From an uncultured Bacilli bacterium (GTDB lineage: Bacteria; Bacillota_I; Bacilli_A; RF39; UBA660), in assembly GCA_934149245.1 (NCBI GenBank), contig CAKPER010000024.1:1-18864 (forward strand): a stretch of DNA of 18,864 nt, read 5' to 3'. Numbering within the stretch: the stretch's first letter is position 1; every line of letters starts with the position of its first letter. The translations under genes were made by a program, and so were the position numbers. Below are positions 7,748 through 15,141 of the stretch, in pieces. The notes beneath the pieces were generated by a model, which did no database searches, was not told the DNA's origin, and worked only from the letters and a program-made list of their open reading frames with translations.

Positions 7748-8728
7748 TTATATACCATTATCTAATTTTATCAAATAGTTTTCCAATATTTTTCTTAATT
7801 CTAAAGCCGTAGTAGCTTTAAAACATTCTTTTTTTACTTCTATACAATCAGGTAAACCTTTTATATACCAAGCTATATGGCTTCTCATCTCTAAAACACT
7901 AACTTTCTCACATTTTATTTTCAATAAATAATCCAAGTGATGAAAACACATTTCAATTTTCTCTCTATAAGTAACATCACTAATTTTCTCACCTTTATCA
8001 AAATAATTTACTAAATCTCGTATAAGCCAAGGATTGCCAAGACAACCTCTTCCTACCATAATAGCATCAACACCTGTTTCAAACATTCTCTTAGCACTCT
8101 CTATATCAGTAATATCCCCGTTTCCTATAACTGGTATCTTAACACTATTTTTTACTTTCTTAATTATTTCATAATCAACACTTCCACTATATCCCTGACT
8201 TCTAGTTCTCCCATGAATTGCTATAGCACTAGCTCCTGCTTCTTCACAAATTTTTGCAACCTCAATAGCATTTATATGATCATTATCCCAACCACTTCTT
8301 ATCTTAACAGTAACAGGTACTGGAACAGCCGAAACAATAGCAGATACTATCTCTTTTATTTTATCAGGATTTTTTAAAAGTGCTGCCCCAGCTTGTGACT
8401 TTAAAGCTATTTTAGGAACAGGACATCCCATATTTATATCTATAATATCAGGTTTCATCTCATTGTAAACCTTAATAGCAGCCTCAACAAAAGTATCTTT
8501 ATCACTTCCAAATATCTGTTGTGCTATCGGTCTTTCGTCATCTTCCATATAAAGCATATTAAAAGTTTTAGTACTATCATATACAATAGCTTTATCACTA
8601 ACCATCTCAGCATAAATAAGTCCACAACCCATCTCTTTAATAATCTTTCTAAAAGCACTATTACAAACACCAGCCATAGGAGCTAAAACTATATTATTTT
8701 TTATTTCTACATTTCCAATCTTAAACAT
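7748..8728 (-). CDS. dusB: tRNA-dihydrouridine synthase (DusB/NifR3 type)
   Basis: FMN-dependent reduction of specific uridines in the tRNA D loop. The TIM-barrel landmarks are present: APMAG (16-20), the catalytic loop NMGCP with Cys102, KIRSGW (142-147), HGRTR (172-176), GNGDI, and the phosphate-binding GRGCLGNPW near 230, followed by a helical C-terminal domain. The 326-aa length is normal. In-frame TTG (8740) and GTG (8737) codons lie upstream, but GGTGAT at 8738-8733 is better read as the SD for ATG 8728, giving the usual MFKIGN N-terminus. It is the first gene of the operon with the RDD gene and lysS. A dus gene next to lysS is a known Bacillota arrangement (as in B. subtilis). Confidence 0.93.
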   Translation of the reverse strand: MFKIGNVEIKNNIVLAPMAGVCNSAFRKIIKEMGCGLIYAEMVSDKAIVYDSTKTFNMLYMEDDERPIAQQIFGSDKDTFVEAAIKVYNEMKPDIIDINMGCPVPKIALKSQAGAALLKNPDKIKEIVSAIVSAVPVPVTVKIRSGWDNDHINAIEVAKICEEAGASAIAIHGRTRSQGYSGSVDYEIIKKVKNSVKIPVIGNGDITDIESAKRMFETGVDAIMVGRGCLGNPWLIRDLVNYFDKGEKISDVTYREKIEMCFHHLDYLLKIKCEKVSVLEMRSHIAWYIKGLPDCIEVKKECFKATTALELRKILENYLIKLDNGI

Positions 8729-8793
8729 ATCTATCACCAATCTAACATACTAAATATTCTATCATAAATCAAAAAAAACATAAATAACTATTA

Positions 8794-8821
8794 TTGCTTT
8801 TTTTACTATTAGTATTATAAT
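8794..8821 (+). promoter_or_regulatory. Promoter of the sirtuin gene
   Basis: The -35 is TTGCTT (8794-8799), the spacer 16 bp, and the -10 TATAAT (8816-8821). Transcription would start near 8828, leaving an extremely short leader. A minus-strand promoter for dusB must also lie in 8729-8800, but no clear -35/-10 pair was found. Confidence 0.65.
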
Positions 8822-8838
8822 TATATCAGGTGATGAAA

Positions 8839-9561
8839 TTGATACAAGAAAAAATAGAACTTTTACAAACATATATAAATAATTCAAATAACATTGTCTT
8901 CTTTGGAGGAGCTGGGGTCTCAACAGAAAGTGGAATTAAAGATTTTCGTAGCAAAGATGGTCTATACAACGAAAAGTATAAATATCCACCAGAACAGATT
9001 TTATCTCACTCATTTTTTTATAAAAATACTAAAGAATTTTATAAATTTTACCGTGATAAACTAAATTGTTTAAATGTTCTTCCTAATATATGTCACAAAT
9101 ATCTAGTAAAATTAGAAAAGGAAGGAAAGCTAAAAGCTATTATTACTCAAAACATTGATAACCTCCATCAAAAAGCTGGCAGTACTAATGTTATTGAATT
9201 ACATGGTACTATATACAAAAATTATTGTGATAAGTGTCACAAATTTTATCCACCAGAATATATTTGGAACACTAAAGATATTCCTAAATGCAACTGTGGT
9301 GGAATAATAAAACCAAATGTAGTTTTATATGAAGAACCTTTAAATGAATTTGATATTTTAAAAGCTATAAACTATATAAAAAATAGTGATTTATTAATAA
9401 TAGCAGGAACTTCATTAACAGTATATCCAGCAGCATCTTATATCAGTTATTTCCAAGGTAAACATCTAGTTATAATAAATAAAGATAAAACACCCGGTGA
9501 TAACATAGCTGATTTAGTTATAAATGATAATCTTGGTAATGTTTTTAAAAAATTACAATAA
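8839..9561 (+). CDS. NAD-dependent protein deacylase, sirtuin (Sir2/CobB family)
   Basis: Removes acyl groups from lysines using NAD+, releasing nicotinamide. Full motif set (240-aa numbering): Rossmann loop GAGVSTESGIKDFR at 24-37, TQNID at 103-107, catalytic His122 in ELHG, zinc cysteines C130, C133, C151 and C153, KPNVVLYEEPL near 158-168, and GTSLTVYPA. Single-domain bacterial length. Start choice: AGGTGAT (8828-8834) has proper spacing only to TTG 8839. ATG 8833 and GTG 8830 lie inside or directly against that SD, so they would need leaderless or unusual initiation; if ATG is used the protein gains two residues. It is divergent from dusB and convergent with the interrupted CotD-like gene. 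Confidence 0.93.
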   Translation: MIQEKIELLQTYINNSNNIVFFGGAGVSTESGIKDFRSKDGLYNEKYKYPPEQILSHSFFYKNTKEFYKFYRDKLNCLNVLPNICHKYLVKLEKEGKLKAIITQNIDNLHQKAGSTNVIELHGTIYKNYCDKCHKFYPPEYIWNTKDIPKCNCGGIIKPNVVLYEEPLNEFDILKAINYIKNSDLLIIAGTSLTVYPAASYISYFQGKHLVIINKDKTPGDNIADLVINDNLGNVFKKLQ

Positions 9562-9613
9562 AAAAAGATTAATTGAAATGATTCAGAAGTAAAACCATTC
9601 ATTAATCTTTTTT
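9561..9613. terminator. Bidirectional terminator for the sirtuin and CotD-like genes
   Basis: A 13-bp perfect stem, AAAAAAGATTAAT (9561-9573) with ATTAATCTTTTTT (9601-9613), T-rich in both directions. An inner GAA.TG/CATTC pairing extends the stem. It ends 2 bp before the stop of the CotD-like gene fragment on the opposite strand. Confidence 0.85.
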
Positions 9614-9614
9614 A

Positions 9615-9746
9615 TTATCTAAATTGACAACATGAACCACATTGTTGTTGAGTTACAACATTTTCCTCACAACAAGTATACCTTGGTTGATAAGTATGTC
9701 TATAAATATGATTATTAATTATTCTAGTATTAATTGGGCAAACATG
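9615..9746 (-). pseudogene. 3' half of an interrupted CotD-like spore-coat gene
   Basis: An open frame of 43 codons with no start. It begins at CAT (9746-9744) right after an in-frame TGA (9749-9747) that belongs to the inserted element, and ends at TAA 9617-9615. The peptide is HVCPINTRIINNHIYRHTYQ, then a Cys-rich tail with T-C-C-E-E and C-G-S-C-C. Joined to the 5' half at 15155-15362 through the shared ACATG, the reading frame becomes VPHVCPINTRIINNHIYRH, which follows the CotD family pattern V-P-H-x-x-P-x-x-T-x-x-x-N-x. The full gene would be 112 aa: complement of 15362-15155 joined to 9745-9615. The bidirectional terminator beside it is its natural end. Confidence 0.85.
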
Positions 9747-9770
9747 TCATTGCCCCTTTTTGATAAATTT
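9721..9770. other. Left attachment site (host-element junction)
   Basis: The shared core CATGT lies at 9743-9747. Left of it is host gene, right of it element. GGGCAA (9736-9741) and TTGCCC (9750-9755) form an inverted repeat centred between 9745 and 9746. The element arm TTTTTGATAAATTT (9757-9770) matches, in inverted form and at 13 of 14 positions, the arm at 15130-15143 near the other end. In the reconstructed circular junction these arms are centred on the same T|G step, as expected for a large serine recombinase site. Confidence 0.75.
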
Positions 9771-9874
9771 ATTTAATTAAAAACGAATATCTATATTTTA
9801 TACCACTACAAAAATTTACTAAAAGCTTAACTTTACAACAAATTTTATACTCATACAATAACATGCACTAATAA

Positions 9875-9894
9875 ATCTTCTATTTTTAGAAGAT
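9875..9894 (+). repeat. Hairpin, possible terminator inside the element
   Basis: An 8-bp perfect stem, ATCTTCTA (9875-9882) with TAGAAGAT (9887-9894), followed on + by ATTTTATTTTT. No + gene lies upstream inside the element. On minus it lies 10 bp past the stop of the decayed ORF but lacks a following T-run. It may insulate the element edge. Confidence 0.4.
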
Positions 9895-9903
9895 ATTTTA
9901 TTT

Positions 9904-10230
9904 TTAATTATCTTCCTCTATTTGAAAACTTAATAACTCTTCACACATCTTTTCGAATAAATCTTGTTCATGACCAATTGTATCAATTAAGAATATTTTA
10001 TCATTTTCGTATTCCTTCAATCCTCTCATATAATAAGGCTTATCATCATTTAATAATTCTTCTATCTCTTTTTCTACATTTTCTGGAGCAGTAGTATTAA
10101 TAACATTAACATCACCAACTTTTAAAATTTAAATTTCTATCTTTATATTTTTTTCACTTACTTTTCTTAAGAAATTTGGCTTTTATTTCTCCATTTCTAA
10201 TTATTTTTATTTCTAAAAAATACCAATAAT
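9904..10230 (-). pseudogene. Decayed small gene at the left end of the element
   Basis: A 74-codon open stretch (10128-9904) has clear coding character: acidic helical content such as ENVEKEIEELLNDDKPYYM, ending in LLSFQIEEDN and TAA. It has no ATG, GTG or TTG start before residue 32, and an in-frame TAA lies just upstream at 10131-10129. Further up the same frame reads FLRKVSEKNIKIEI, and one frame over, 10160-10230 reads EIKIIRNGEIKAKFLKK. The simplest reading is one small protein of roughly 105 aa broken by at least one frameshift and one stop. I do not recognise the family. It lies between the recombinase gene and the left att site. 9771-9903, between it and the end, holds only the hairpin at 9875. 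Confidence 0.5.
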
Positions 10231-10242
10231 ACACTTATTATC

Positions 10243-10251
10243 ATTATAGCA
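10243..10251 (-). promoter_or_regulatory. Extended -10 promoter-like site upstream of the decayed gene
   Basis: ATGCTATAAT on the minus strand (core TATAAT 10248-10243), nearly identical in context to the permease promoter at 3203-3211. There is no clear -35. It would transcribe the decayed gene region. Confidence 0.4.
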
Positions 10252-10310
10252 TATAAAACTCATTTCTTATTAAAATACCTTTAATTTGTATCTATTTATC
10301 ATTTTCTCTC

Positions 10311-11876
10311 TCACATACATTTTAATTTATCAAATGCAACATAAATATTTATAGTTTTATCTTCAAATATTTCTATCTTATTTATTAAATTAACAATTAA
10401 TTCTCTACTTAAATTTTTCATGGATAAAAAATTATCTATATACTCATTAACTGCTTTAATTTTATGTTCTCTATTAATAGAAACACTATCACTATTCAAG
10501 TGATTATATGTCTGCTGTTTAATCATTAATTCTTTTTCTAACTTTATTTTTACTCTCTCAAATTGTTCAGCAGTTATTTTTTTATTTAATCTATCAATAT
10601 AAATAATATCTAAATTATCCTTTATTTTTTCTATATCATCAGCTATTTTTTTCAATCCCCTTTTTTTATCAATTCTATTACTTTCATTAAAAACATTTAA
10701 AACACTATTCTTAATTCTATCTTTATTAAGATTAAAAAGACATATATTAATTAGTGATTTTAATATAACATTTTCTAATTCATCATAATTATTTGAGTGA
10801 GTTGTACAAAGCCTCTGTCTCATATAAGTTCTATAATAATTACAAACTGTATAACATCTATTATTTTTTCTTCTTGACTGTACCGAAATCCTATGTCCAC
10901 AATCCCCACAATACAAAAGTCCATCTAACAAATGATTTTCTTTCTTCTCCCTTCTACCAACATTCTTAGGTATTCTCTTTTGTACTTCATAAAATGTATC
11001 TTTATCAATAATTGGTTTATGAGTATTTTCTACTATTATATAATCACTAGATTTATTTCTAATAACTTTTTTTAATTTATAATTCACCTTACTTCTTTTA
11101 TTTTGTACCATATCACCTATATATATTCTATTAGTTAAAATATCTCTTATCGTTTTAGAGTTCCACTCACCATATAAACTATAATTATTCTTTTTTTCAA
11201 AATTATAGTATTGAGATGGCGTTTTTACAGATTCACTAGTCAATTTTTTTGCTATCTTAAAAAAAGTTAATCCCTCTAAACACATACTATATATTTTTCT
11301 AACAACAACAGCCTGCTCTTTATTAATAATTAAATGATTTTTATCTTTAACATCTATCATATAGCCAAATGGACATCTTCCTCCAACCCACTTTCCCTCT
11401 TTTTGCTTTGCTCTTAGACTAGCTCTTATCTTTTTAGAAATATCCTTAGCATACATATCATTCATTATTACCTTAAATGGAGCAATATCATTATTAGAAT
11501 TATCTAAAAAAGTATCAAGATTATCAGTAACAGATACATATCTAACATTATGGGTTGGAAAATATTTCTCAATTAAATTACCTGTCCCAATATAATCTCT
11601 CCCTAATCTAGACATATCTTTCGTAATAACCATATTAACCCTTCCAAATTCTATATCCCTTAATAATCGATTAAAACTTGGTCTATCAAAATTAGTTCCA
11701 CTATATCCATCATCAATATAAATATCATAAACTTTTAAATTATTTTCTTTAACATATTGAAGTAATAAACTCTTTTGATTTACTATACTTTCACTAAGTA
11801 TTAGTTTATCATCATCTTCACGAGATAACCTTATATAAATACCAACACTATATGTACTCTTTTCACCCTCTAGCAT
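10311..11876 (-). CDS. Large serine recombinase (integrase)
   Basis: 521 aa. An N-terminal resolvase catalytic domain (about 10-160) has catalytic Ser18 in YIRLSRED, the helix E-S-I-V-N-Q, DDGYSGTNFDRP (56-66), and the arginines R90 and R93 in SRLGRD. The recombinase domain (about 165-300) has GGRCPFGYMI, a helix-turn-helix-like IAKKLTSESVKTPS, and W-N-S-K-T-I-R-D-I-L. A zinc ribbon near 315-360 (YCGDCGHRIS followed by paired later cysteines) is followed by a Lys-rich coiled coil to the end. This is the complete architecture of site-specific large serine integrases, which cut at a 2-bp core and need a directionality factor to excise. The ATG has AGAAGG 6 nt upstream. The leader ORF overlaps its first 14 nt. 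The gene is intact and presumably active. Confidence 0.95.
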   Translation of the reverse strand: MLEGEKSTYSVGIYIRLSREDDDKLILSESIVNQKSLLLQYVKENNLKVYDIYIDDGYSGTNFDRPSFNRLLRDIEFGRVNMVITKDMSRLGRDYIGTGNLIEKYFPTHNVRYVSVTDNLDTFLDNSNNDIAPFKVIMNDMYAKDISKKIRASLRAKQKEGKWVGGRCPFGYMIDVKDKNHLIINKEQAVVVRKIYSMCLEGLTFFKIAKKLTSESVKTPSQYYNFEKKNNYSLYGEWNSKTIRDILTNRIYIGDMVQNKRSKVNYKLKKVIRNKSSDYIIVENTHKPIIDKDTFYEVQKRIPKNVGRREKKENHLLDGLLYCGDCGHRISVQSRRKNNRCYTVCNYYRTYMRQRLCTTHSNNYDELENVILKSLINICLFNLNKDRIKNSVLNVFNESNRIDKKRGLKKIADDIEKIKDNLDIIYIDRLNKKITAEQFERVKIKLEKELMIKQQTYNHLNSDSVSINREHKIKAVNEYIDNFLSMKNLSRELIVNLINKIEIFEDKTINIYVAFDKLKCM

Positions 11877-11940
11877 ATTTTACCTTCTTTAAATAAAATA
11901 TATACTTACAATAAACTACTCTTATTTCACACTTATTCAT
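11863..11940 (-). CDS. 25-codon leader ORF overlapping the recombinase start
   Basis: ATG at 11940 has a good SD (GAGGTG, 7 nt upstream) and runs 25 codons (MNKCEIRVVYCKYIFYLKK and on) to TGA at 11865-11863, overlapping the recombinase by 14 nt in another frame. No homology is recognised. The tight overlap suggests translational coupling: ribosomes finishing the leader could restart at the recombinase ATG. Its own start codon lies in the stem of a hairpin. It could also be only a regulatory reading frame. Confidence 0.45.
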   Translation of the reverse strand: MNKCEIRVVYCKYIFYLKKVKYARG

Positions 11941-11971
11941 AAGTAAGCACCTCACTTAAATTTATGAATAA
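11933..11971 (-). promoter_or_regulatory. Dyad/hairpin around the leader SD and start codon
   Basis: TTATTCATAA (11933-11942) and TTATGAATAA (11962-11971) form a perfect 10-bp inverted repeat, with an inner TAAG/CTTA pair (11944-11947 and 11955-11958). In minus-strand RNA the SD GAGGTG sits in the loop and the leader AUG in the 3' stem. It could act as a translational switch or, as DNA, as an operator controlling recombinase expression. Confidence 0.55.
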
Positions 11972-12066
11972 TATATTAATTTTAATAATGCTAACTTCTT
12001 ATATTTTTCTATAAACTATAATTATATCTAATAAATTAGGAATAGACTTATTAATAAAAATATATA

Positions 12067-12097
12067 GAAAAAAGACATTTTAACTAGAAAACATCTT
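12067..12097 (-). terminator. Terminator of the MgtA-type ATPase gene
   Basis: On minus: AAGATGTTTT (12097-12088), loop, AAAATGTCTT (12081-12072), then TTTT. The two central pairs are G-U wobbles that form only in the minus transcript. 11972-12066, between this hairpin and the recombinase leader, must hold the recombinase promoter, but no convincing -35/-10 pair stands out. Confidence 0.7.
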
Positions 12098-12146
12098 AAT
12101 TCAATTTTTTATTTAATTATAAGCTCATAATATTCACTAAAACTAA

Positions 12147-14774
12147 CTACAACCATTCATTATACTTTTTAATATAAACTTTCTTTATTACAGAAACAAT
12201 TCCAAAATAGAAAATCATTAATATAATCAAATATAGATAAAAAATTGGTGGTAATATTCTAAAATTAAATGAAGCTACTCTAGATAATAATATTGGTGCA
12301 AATAACGTCAATATAAAAGAAATCATTGTTAAAAAATTCAACTTCGAACTAGCACTAGAAATAAAAGCATTCTTAGAAGTTCTAACATTATAAATTATCA
12401 TAAGTTCTGTTGCTAAGCAAGTTACAAACCATGCTGTTTGAAAATAAGCTTGTGTTGATAAAGAATTATATCCTAATAGATACCAAAATATAATAAATGA
12501 TAAAACATCAATAAGTGAGCTAGTAATTCCCATTACTTTCATAAACCTAGATATTCCCTTAGTATCCCATTTCCTAGGTTTACTCAAAAAATCATCATCA
12601 ACATTATCATATGGAATTCCAATTTGTGAAAAATCATATATAAAATCCTGAATTAACATCTGAATTGGCAATAAAGGTAAAAATGGTAAAAATATACTTG
12701 CTATCATTATACTAAAAACATCACCAAAATCTGCACTAAGAGCCATTTTCATATACTTTATAATATTACCATATACTTTTCTTCCTTCCATTACTCCATC
12801 ATAAACAACCCTCAAACTTTGTTTCAATATTATTATATCGCTTGCTTCTTTAGCAATAGAAGCAGCTGTATTAACAGAAATTCCCACATCAGCCTGACTT
12901 AGGGATGGAGCATCGTTTACACCATCGCCCATATATCCAACAACATGACCTGATTTTTTATACAAAGAAACAACTCTCTCTTTCTGTAAAGGATTCATTC
13001 TAGCAAAAACATCTACCTCTTCAATTCTTTTTGCTAATTCTAAATCACTCATCTTATCTATATCAGCCCCAAGCAAAATATCATTTCCATTTAATCCAAC
13101 TATATTACAAATATTCTTAGTAGCATAAGGATTATCACCTGTTAATATTTTAGTTTTTATTCCAATCTTAGCTAATTTAGATAAAGTAGCTTTAACATCA
13201 GATTTAGGTGGATCTAGGAAACCAACAAATCCAATAAAAATCATATCACTCTCTAATAGTTTGTCATTTCCATCCTTTTTAGGATACTCTCTCTTTTCAG
13301 ATAAAGCTATTACCTGCATTCCTGAATTAGCAAGTTCAATAGCTTTTGCTTCTATTTTTTCAATCATTTTATCATTTATTTCACTAACTTTACCATTTAT
13401 TCTAATCTTATTACAATTTTTAAGAATTTCTTCCAATGCTCCCTTAGTAATAATTCTATATAAACTACCTTTTTTGACAACAACACTTTGTTTTTTTCTA
13501 GTATAATCAAAAGGTATTTCATCTATTTTTTCATACTTATCTATTTTCTTATCAATTTCATGTTCCACCCCATAAGAAATTATAGCTCTATCAACTAAAT
13601 TCTTAATTCCAGTACTATAATAACTATTTAAATAAGCATATTCTAGTATAGCCTCATTCTCATTTCCTAAAGCATCAATATATTTCTGAAGTATAATTTT
13701 ATTTTCTGTTAAAGTTCCTGTTTTATCAGTACACAAAATATCTATAGCCCCTAAATTTTGAATAGCTTCCATTTTTTTTACTAAAGTCTTCTTCTTTGCC
13801 AAACTCTTACTTCCTTTAGTAAGATTGACATTAAGAATCATAGGTAACATACTAGGAGTAATTCCAACAGCAACAGATAGTGCAAACAATAATGCCTCAG
13901 CTATATTTTTTTTTATAATTCCATCTATAACAATAACGACTAAACAGACAACAACCATATATTTTATCAACAAATTTGAAATAGATTTTACTCCCTTATC
14001 AAAATTAGTAACTTCTTTTTTTATAGTTATCTCATTACCAACTTTTCCTAAATAAGTATCAAAACCTGTATTTACAACAACTCCTGTCCCTCTTCCACTA
14101 ACAACAGAAGTTCCCATTAAACAAATATTATTTATATCAAATATCTGTTCATTTTTAATAGATGTGTCAACTCCTTTTTCTATTAACACACTCTCACCTG
14201 TAAATACAGATTGATTTACAAATAAGTCTTTACAATCAATTATCTTTAAATCAGCTGGTATTATAGTTCCCGCATTTAATTTAACGATATCACCTACTAC
14301 AACATCTTCTACTTTTATTTCCATAGAAGTGTTATCTCTTAAAACATTTACAGTAGAATAAATACTTGCTTTCAACTTTTTATTAAATTTATAAACTGAA
14401 TATTCTTGAAAAAATCTTATAAGTGCACTAATAAAAGCAATTATAACAATTATTATAGAACCAAGCTTATCTCCCAAAAAGAAATTAATAATTGCAAGAA
14501 TTAATAAAATTATAATAAATTCATCTTTAAAAGACATAACAAGAAAATAAAATGGACTTTTATTATCATCCTTAATTACAACATTTTTACCATCTCTAAT
14601 TAATCTATTTTTACCCTCTTTCTTAGTAATACCAGCTTCTGTTGTATCTAATTGTTTAAATATTTTATCATTGTCAGTATTTGAAATTTTAATGTATTCT
14701 TCCAAAATATCCTTATCATTAGTATTAATTTTTTTATTAGCTTTTGCTTTCTTTATATCAAATATTTGTATCAT
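12147..14774 (-). CDS. mgtA: P-type ATPase, Mg2+-importing MgtA/MgtB type (P3B)
   Basis: 875 aa. ATP-driven ion transport across the cytoplasmic membrane. P-type landmarks: TGES in the actuator domain (about 192-195), the fourth-helix motif VGITPSMLPMI, the phosphorylated Asp350 in DKTGTLTE, the KGA segment of the nucleotide domain, TGDN, and GDGVNDAP. The MgtA subtype is indicated by AVGITPSMLPMI followed by K-K-M-E-A-I-Q-N-L-G-A, and by LIQDFIYDFSQIGIPYDNVD with SKPRKWDTKGISRFM after the fifth membrane helix, which parallels E. coli MgtA. Against the MgtA pattern TPEMLP as I recall it, this protein has Ser in place of Glu. The ATG at 14774 follows AGTGATAATT; the in-frame GTG at 14783 has no SD. 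It is intact and is the main cargo of the element. Confidence 0.9.
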   Translation of the reverse strand: MIQIFDIKKAKANKKINTNDKDILEEYIKISNTDNDKIFKQLDTTEAGITKKEGKNRLIRDGKNVVIKDDNKSPFYFLVMSFKDEFIIILLILAIINFFLGDKLGSIIIVIIAFISALIRFFQEYSVYKFNKKLKASIYSTVNVLRDNTSMEIKVEDVVVGDIVKLNAGTIIPADLKIIDCKDLFVNQSVFTGESVLIEKGVDTSIKNEQIFDINNICLMGTSVVSGRGTGVVVNTGFDTYLGKVGNEITIKKEVTNFDKGVKSISNLLIKYMVVVCLVVIVIDGIIKKNIAEALLFALSVAVGITPSMLPMILNVNLTKGSKSLAKKKTLVKKMEAIQNLGAIDILCTDKTGTLTENKIILQKYIDALGNENEAILEYAYLNSYYSTGIKNLVDRAIISYGVEHEIDKKIDKYEKIDEIPFDYTRKKQSVVVKKGSLYRIITKGALEEILKNCNKIRINGKVSEINDKMIEKIEAKAIELANSGMQVIALSEKREYPKKDGNDKLLESDMIFIGFVGFLDPPKSDVKATLSKLAKIGIKTKILTGDNPYATKNICNIVGLNGNDILLGADIDKMSDLELAKRIEEVDVFARMNPLQKERVVSLYKKSGHVVGYMGDGVNDAPSLSQADVGISVNTAASIAKEASDIIILKQSLRVVYDGVMEGRKVYGNIIKYMKMALSADFGDVFSIMIASIFLPFLPLLPIQMLIQDFIYDFSQIGIPYDNVDDDFLSKPRKWDTKGISRFMKVMGITSSLIDVLSFIIFWYLLGYNSLSTQAYFQTAWFVTCLATELMIIYNVRTSKNAFISSASSKLNFLTMISFILTLFAPILLSRVASFNFRILPPIFYLYLIILMIFYFGIVSVIKKVYIKKYNEWL

Positions 14775-14807
14775 AATTATCACTTCTTCTATTTTTTATC
14801 TATCCAT

Positions 14808-14816
14808 ATTATAACA
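14808..14816 (-). promoter_or_regulatory. Extended -10 promoter of the ATPase gene
   Basis: TGTTATAAT on minus (core 14813-14808), with only a weak -35 (GTGTAA at 14836-14831, 17-bp spacer). The leader would be about 28 nt, too short for an MgtA-type Mg2+-sensing riboswitch. Confidence 0.6.
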
Positions 14817-14916
14817 CTTTTTTCTCTAACTTACACTAATTAATAAAAAAATTATTAACTTTTAGCAGCTAATAAATATCTAAAATAAATAAACTCTTAT
14901 CTACATTAATATCATA

Positions 14917-15081
14917 TTATTTTTCACTATTGAAATCTATCTTAAAGTAATCAGAATTAATTTCTAATAAATCAAAATTTAATTTTTGATAATACTCTTC
15001 TATTTCTTTTTTTAAAACTCTAACAAATATATCATCTATCTTCTCTTCTCCATAAATATAATGCACAACATATTTCTTCAT
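14917..15081 (-). CDS. 54-aa orphan protein next to the right att site
   Basis: ATG at 15081 follows a near-perfect AGGTGAT with 4-nt spacing, and a TATAAT -10 lies at 15118-15113. The peptide starts MKKYVVHYIYGEEKIDDIFV, continues with a charged helical stretch (R-V-L-K-K-E-I-E-E-Y-Y) and ends NSEK. It is small, soluble, mixed-charge, and has no cysteines or membrane segment. I recognise no family. It is the first gene of the element, facing inward from the right end, while the recombinase lies at the other end. Candidate roles are a recombination directionality factor or a regulator of the element; both are inference from size and position. 14830-14916, between it and the ATPase promoter, shows nothing. 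Confidence 0.7.
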   Translation of the reverse strand: MKKYVVHYIYGEEKIDDIFVRVLKKEIEEYYQKLNFDLLEINSDYFKIDFNSEK

Positions 15082-15112
15082 TACTATCACCTAATAATAT
15101 ATATGAACAAAT

Positions 15113-15141
15113 ATTATATTTAAGAATTAAAATTTATCATA
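15113..15141 (-). promoter_or_regulatory. Promoter of the 54-aa gene, overlapping the att arm
   Basis: The -10 is TATAAT (15118-15113), and 17 bp upstream is a weak -35 TATGAT (15141-15136). This -35 lies within the inverted arm (15130-15143) of the predicted attP, so a recombinase bound to the arm could block this promoter. Confidence 0.5.

Noticed and set aside
9736..9761. GGGCAA...TTGCCC followed by CTTTTT on +, looking like a Rho-independent terminator
   Set aside because: The stem is half host gene and half element, created by the insertion. The sirtuin already ends at the 9561-9613 terminator and no other + gene precedes it. The symmetry is better explained by recombinase half-sites.
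14775..14916. An MgtA-type Mg2+-sensing leader or M-box riboswitch upstream of the ATPase
   Set aside because: The promoter is only about 28 nt from the start codon, and no long structured leader is visible.
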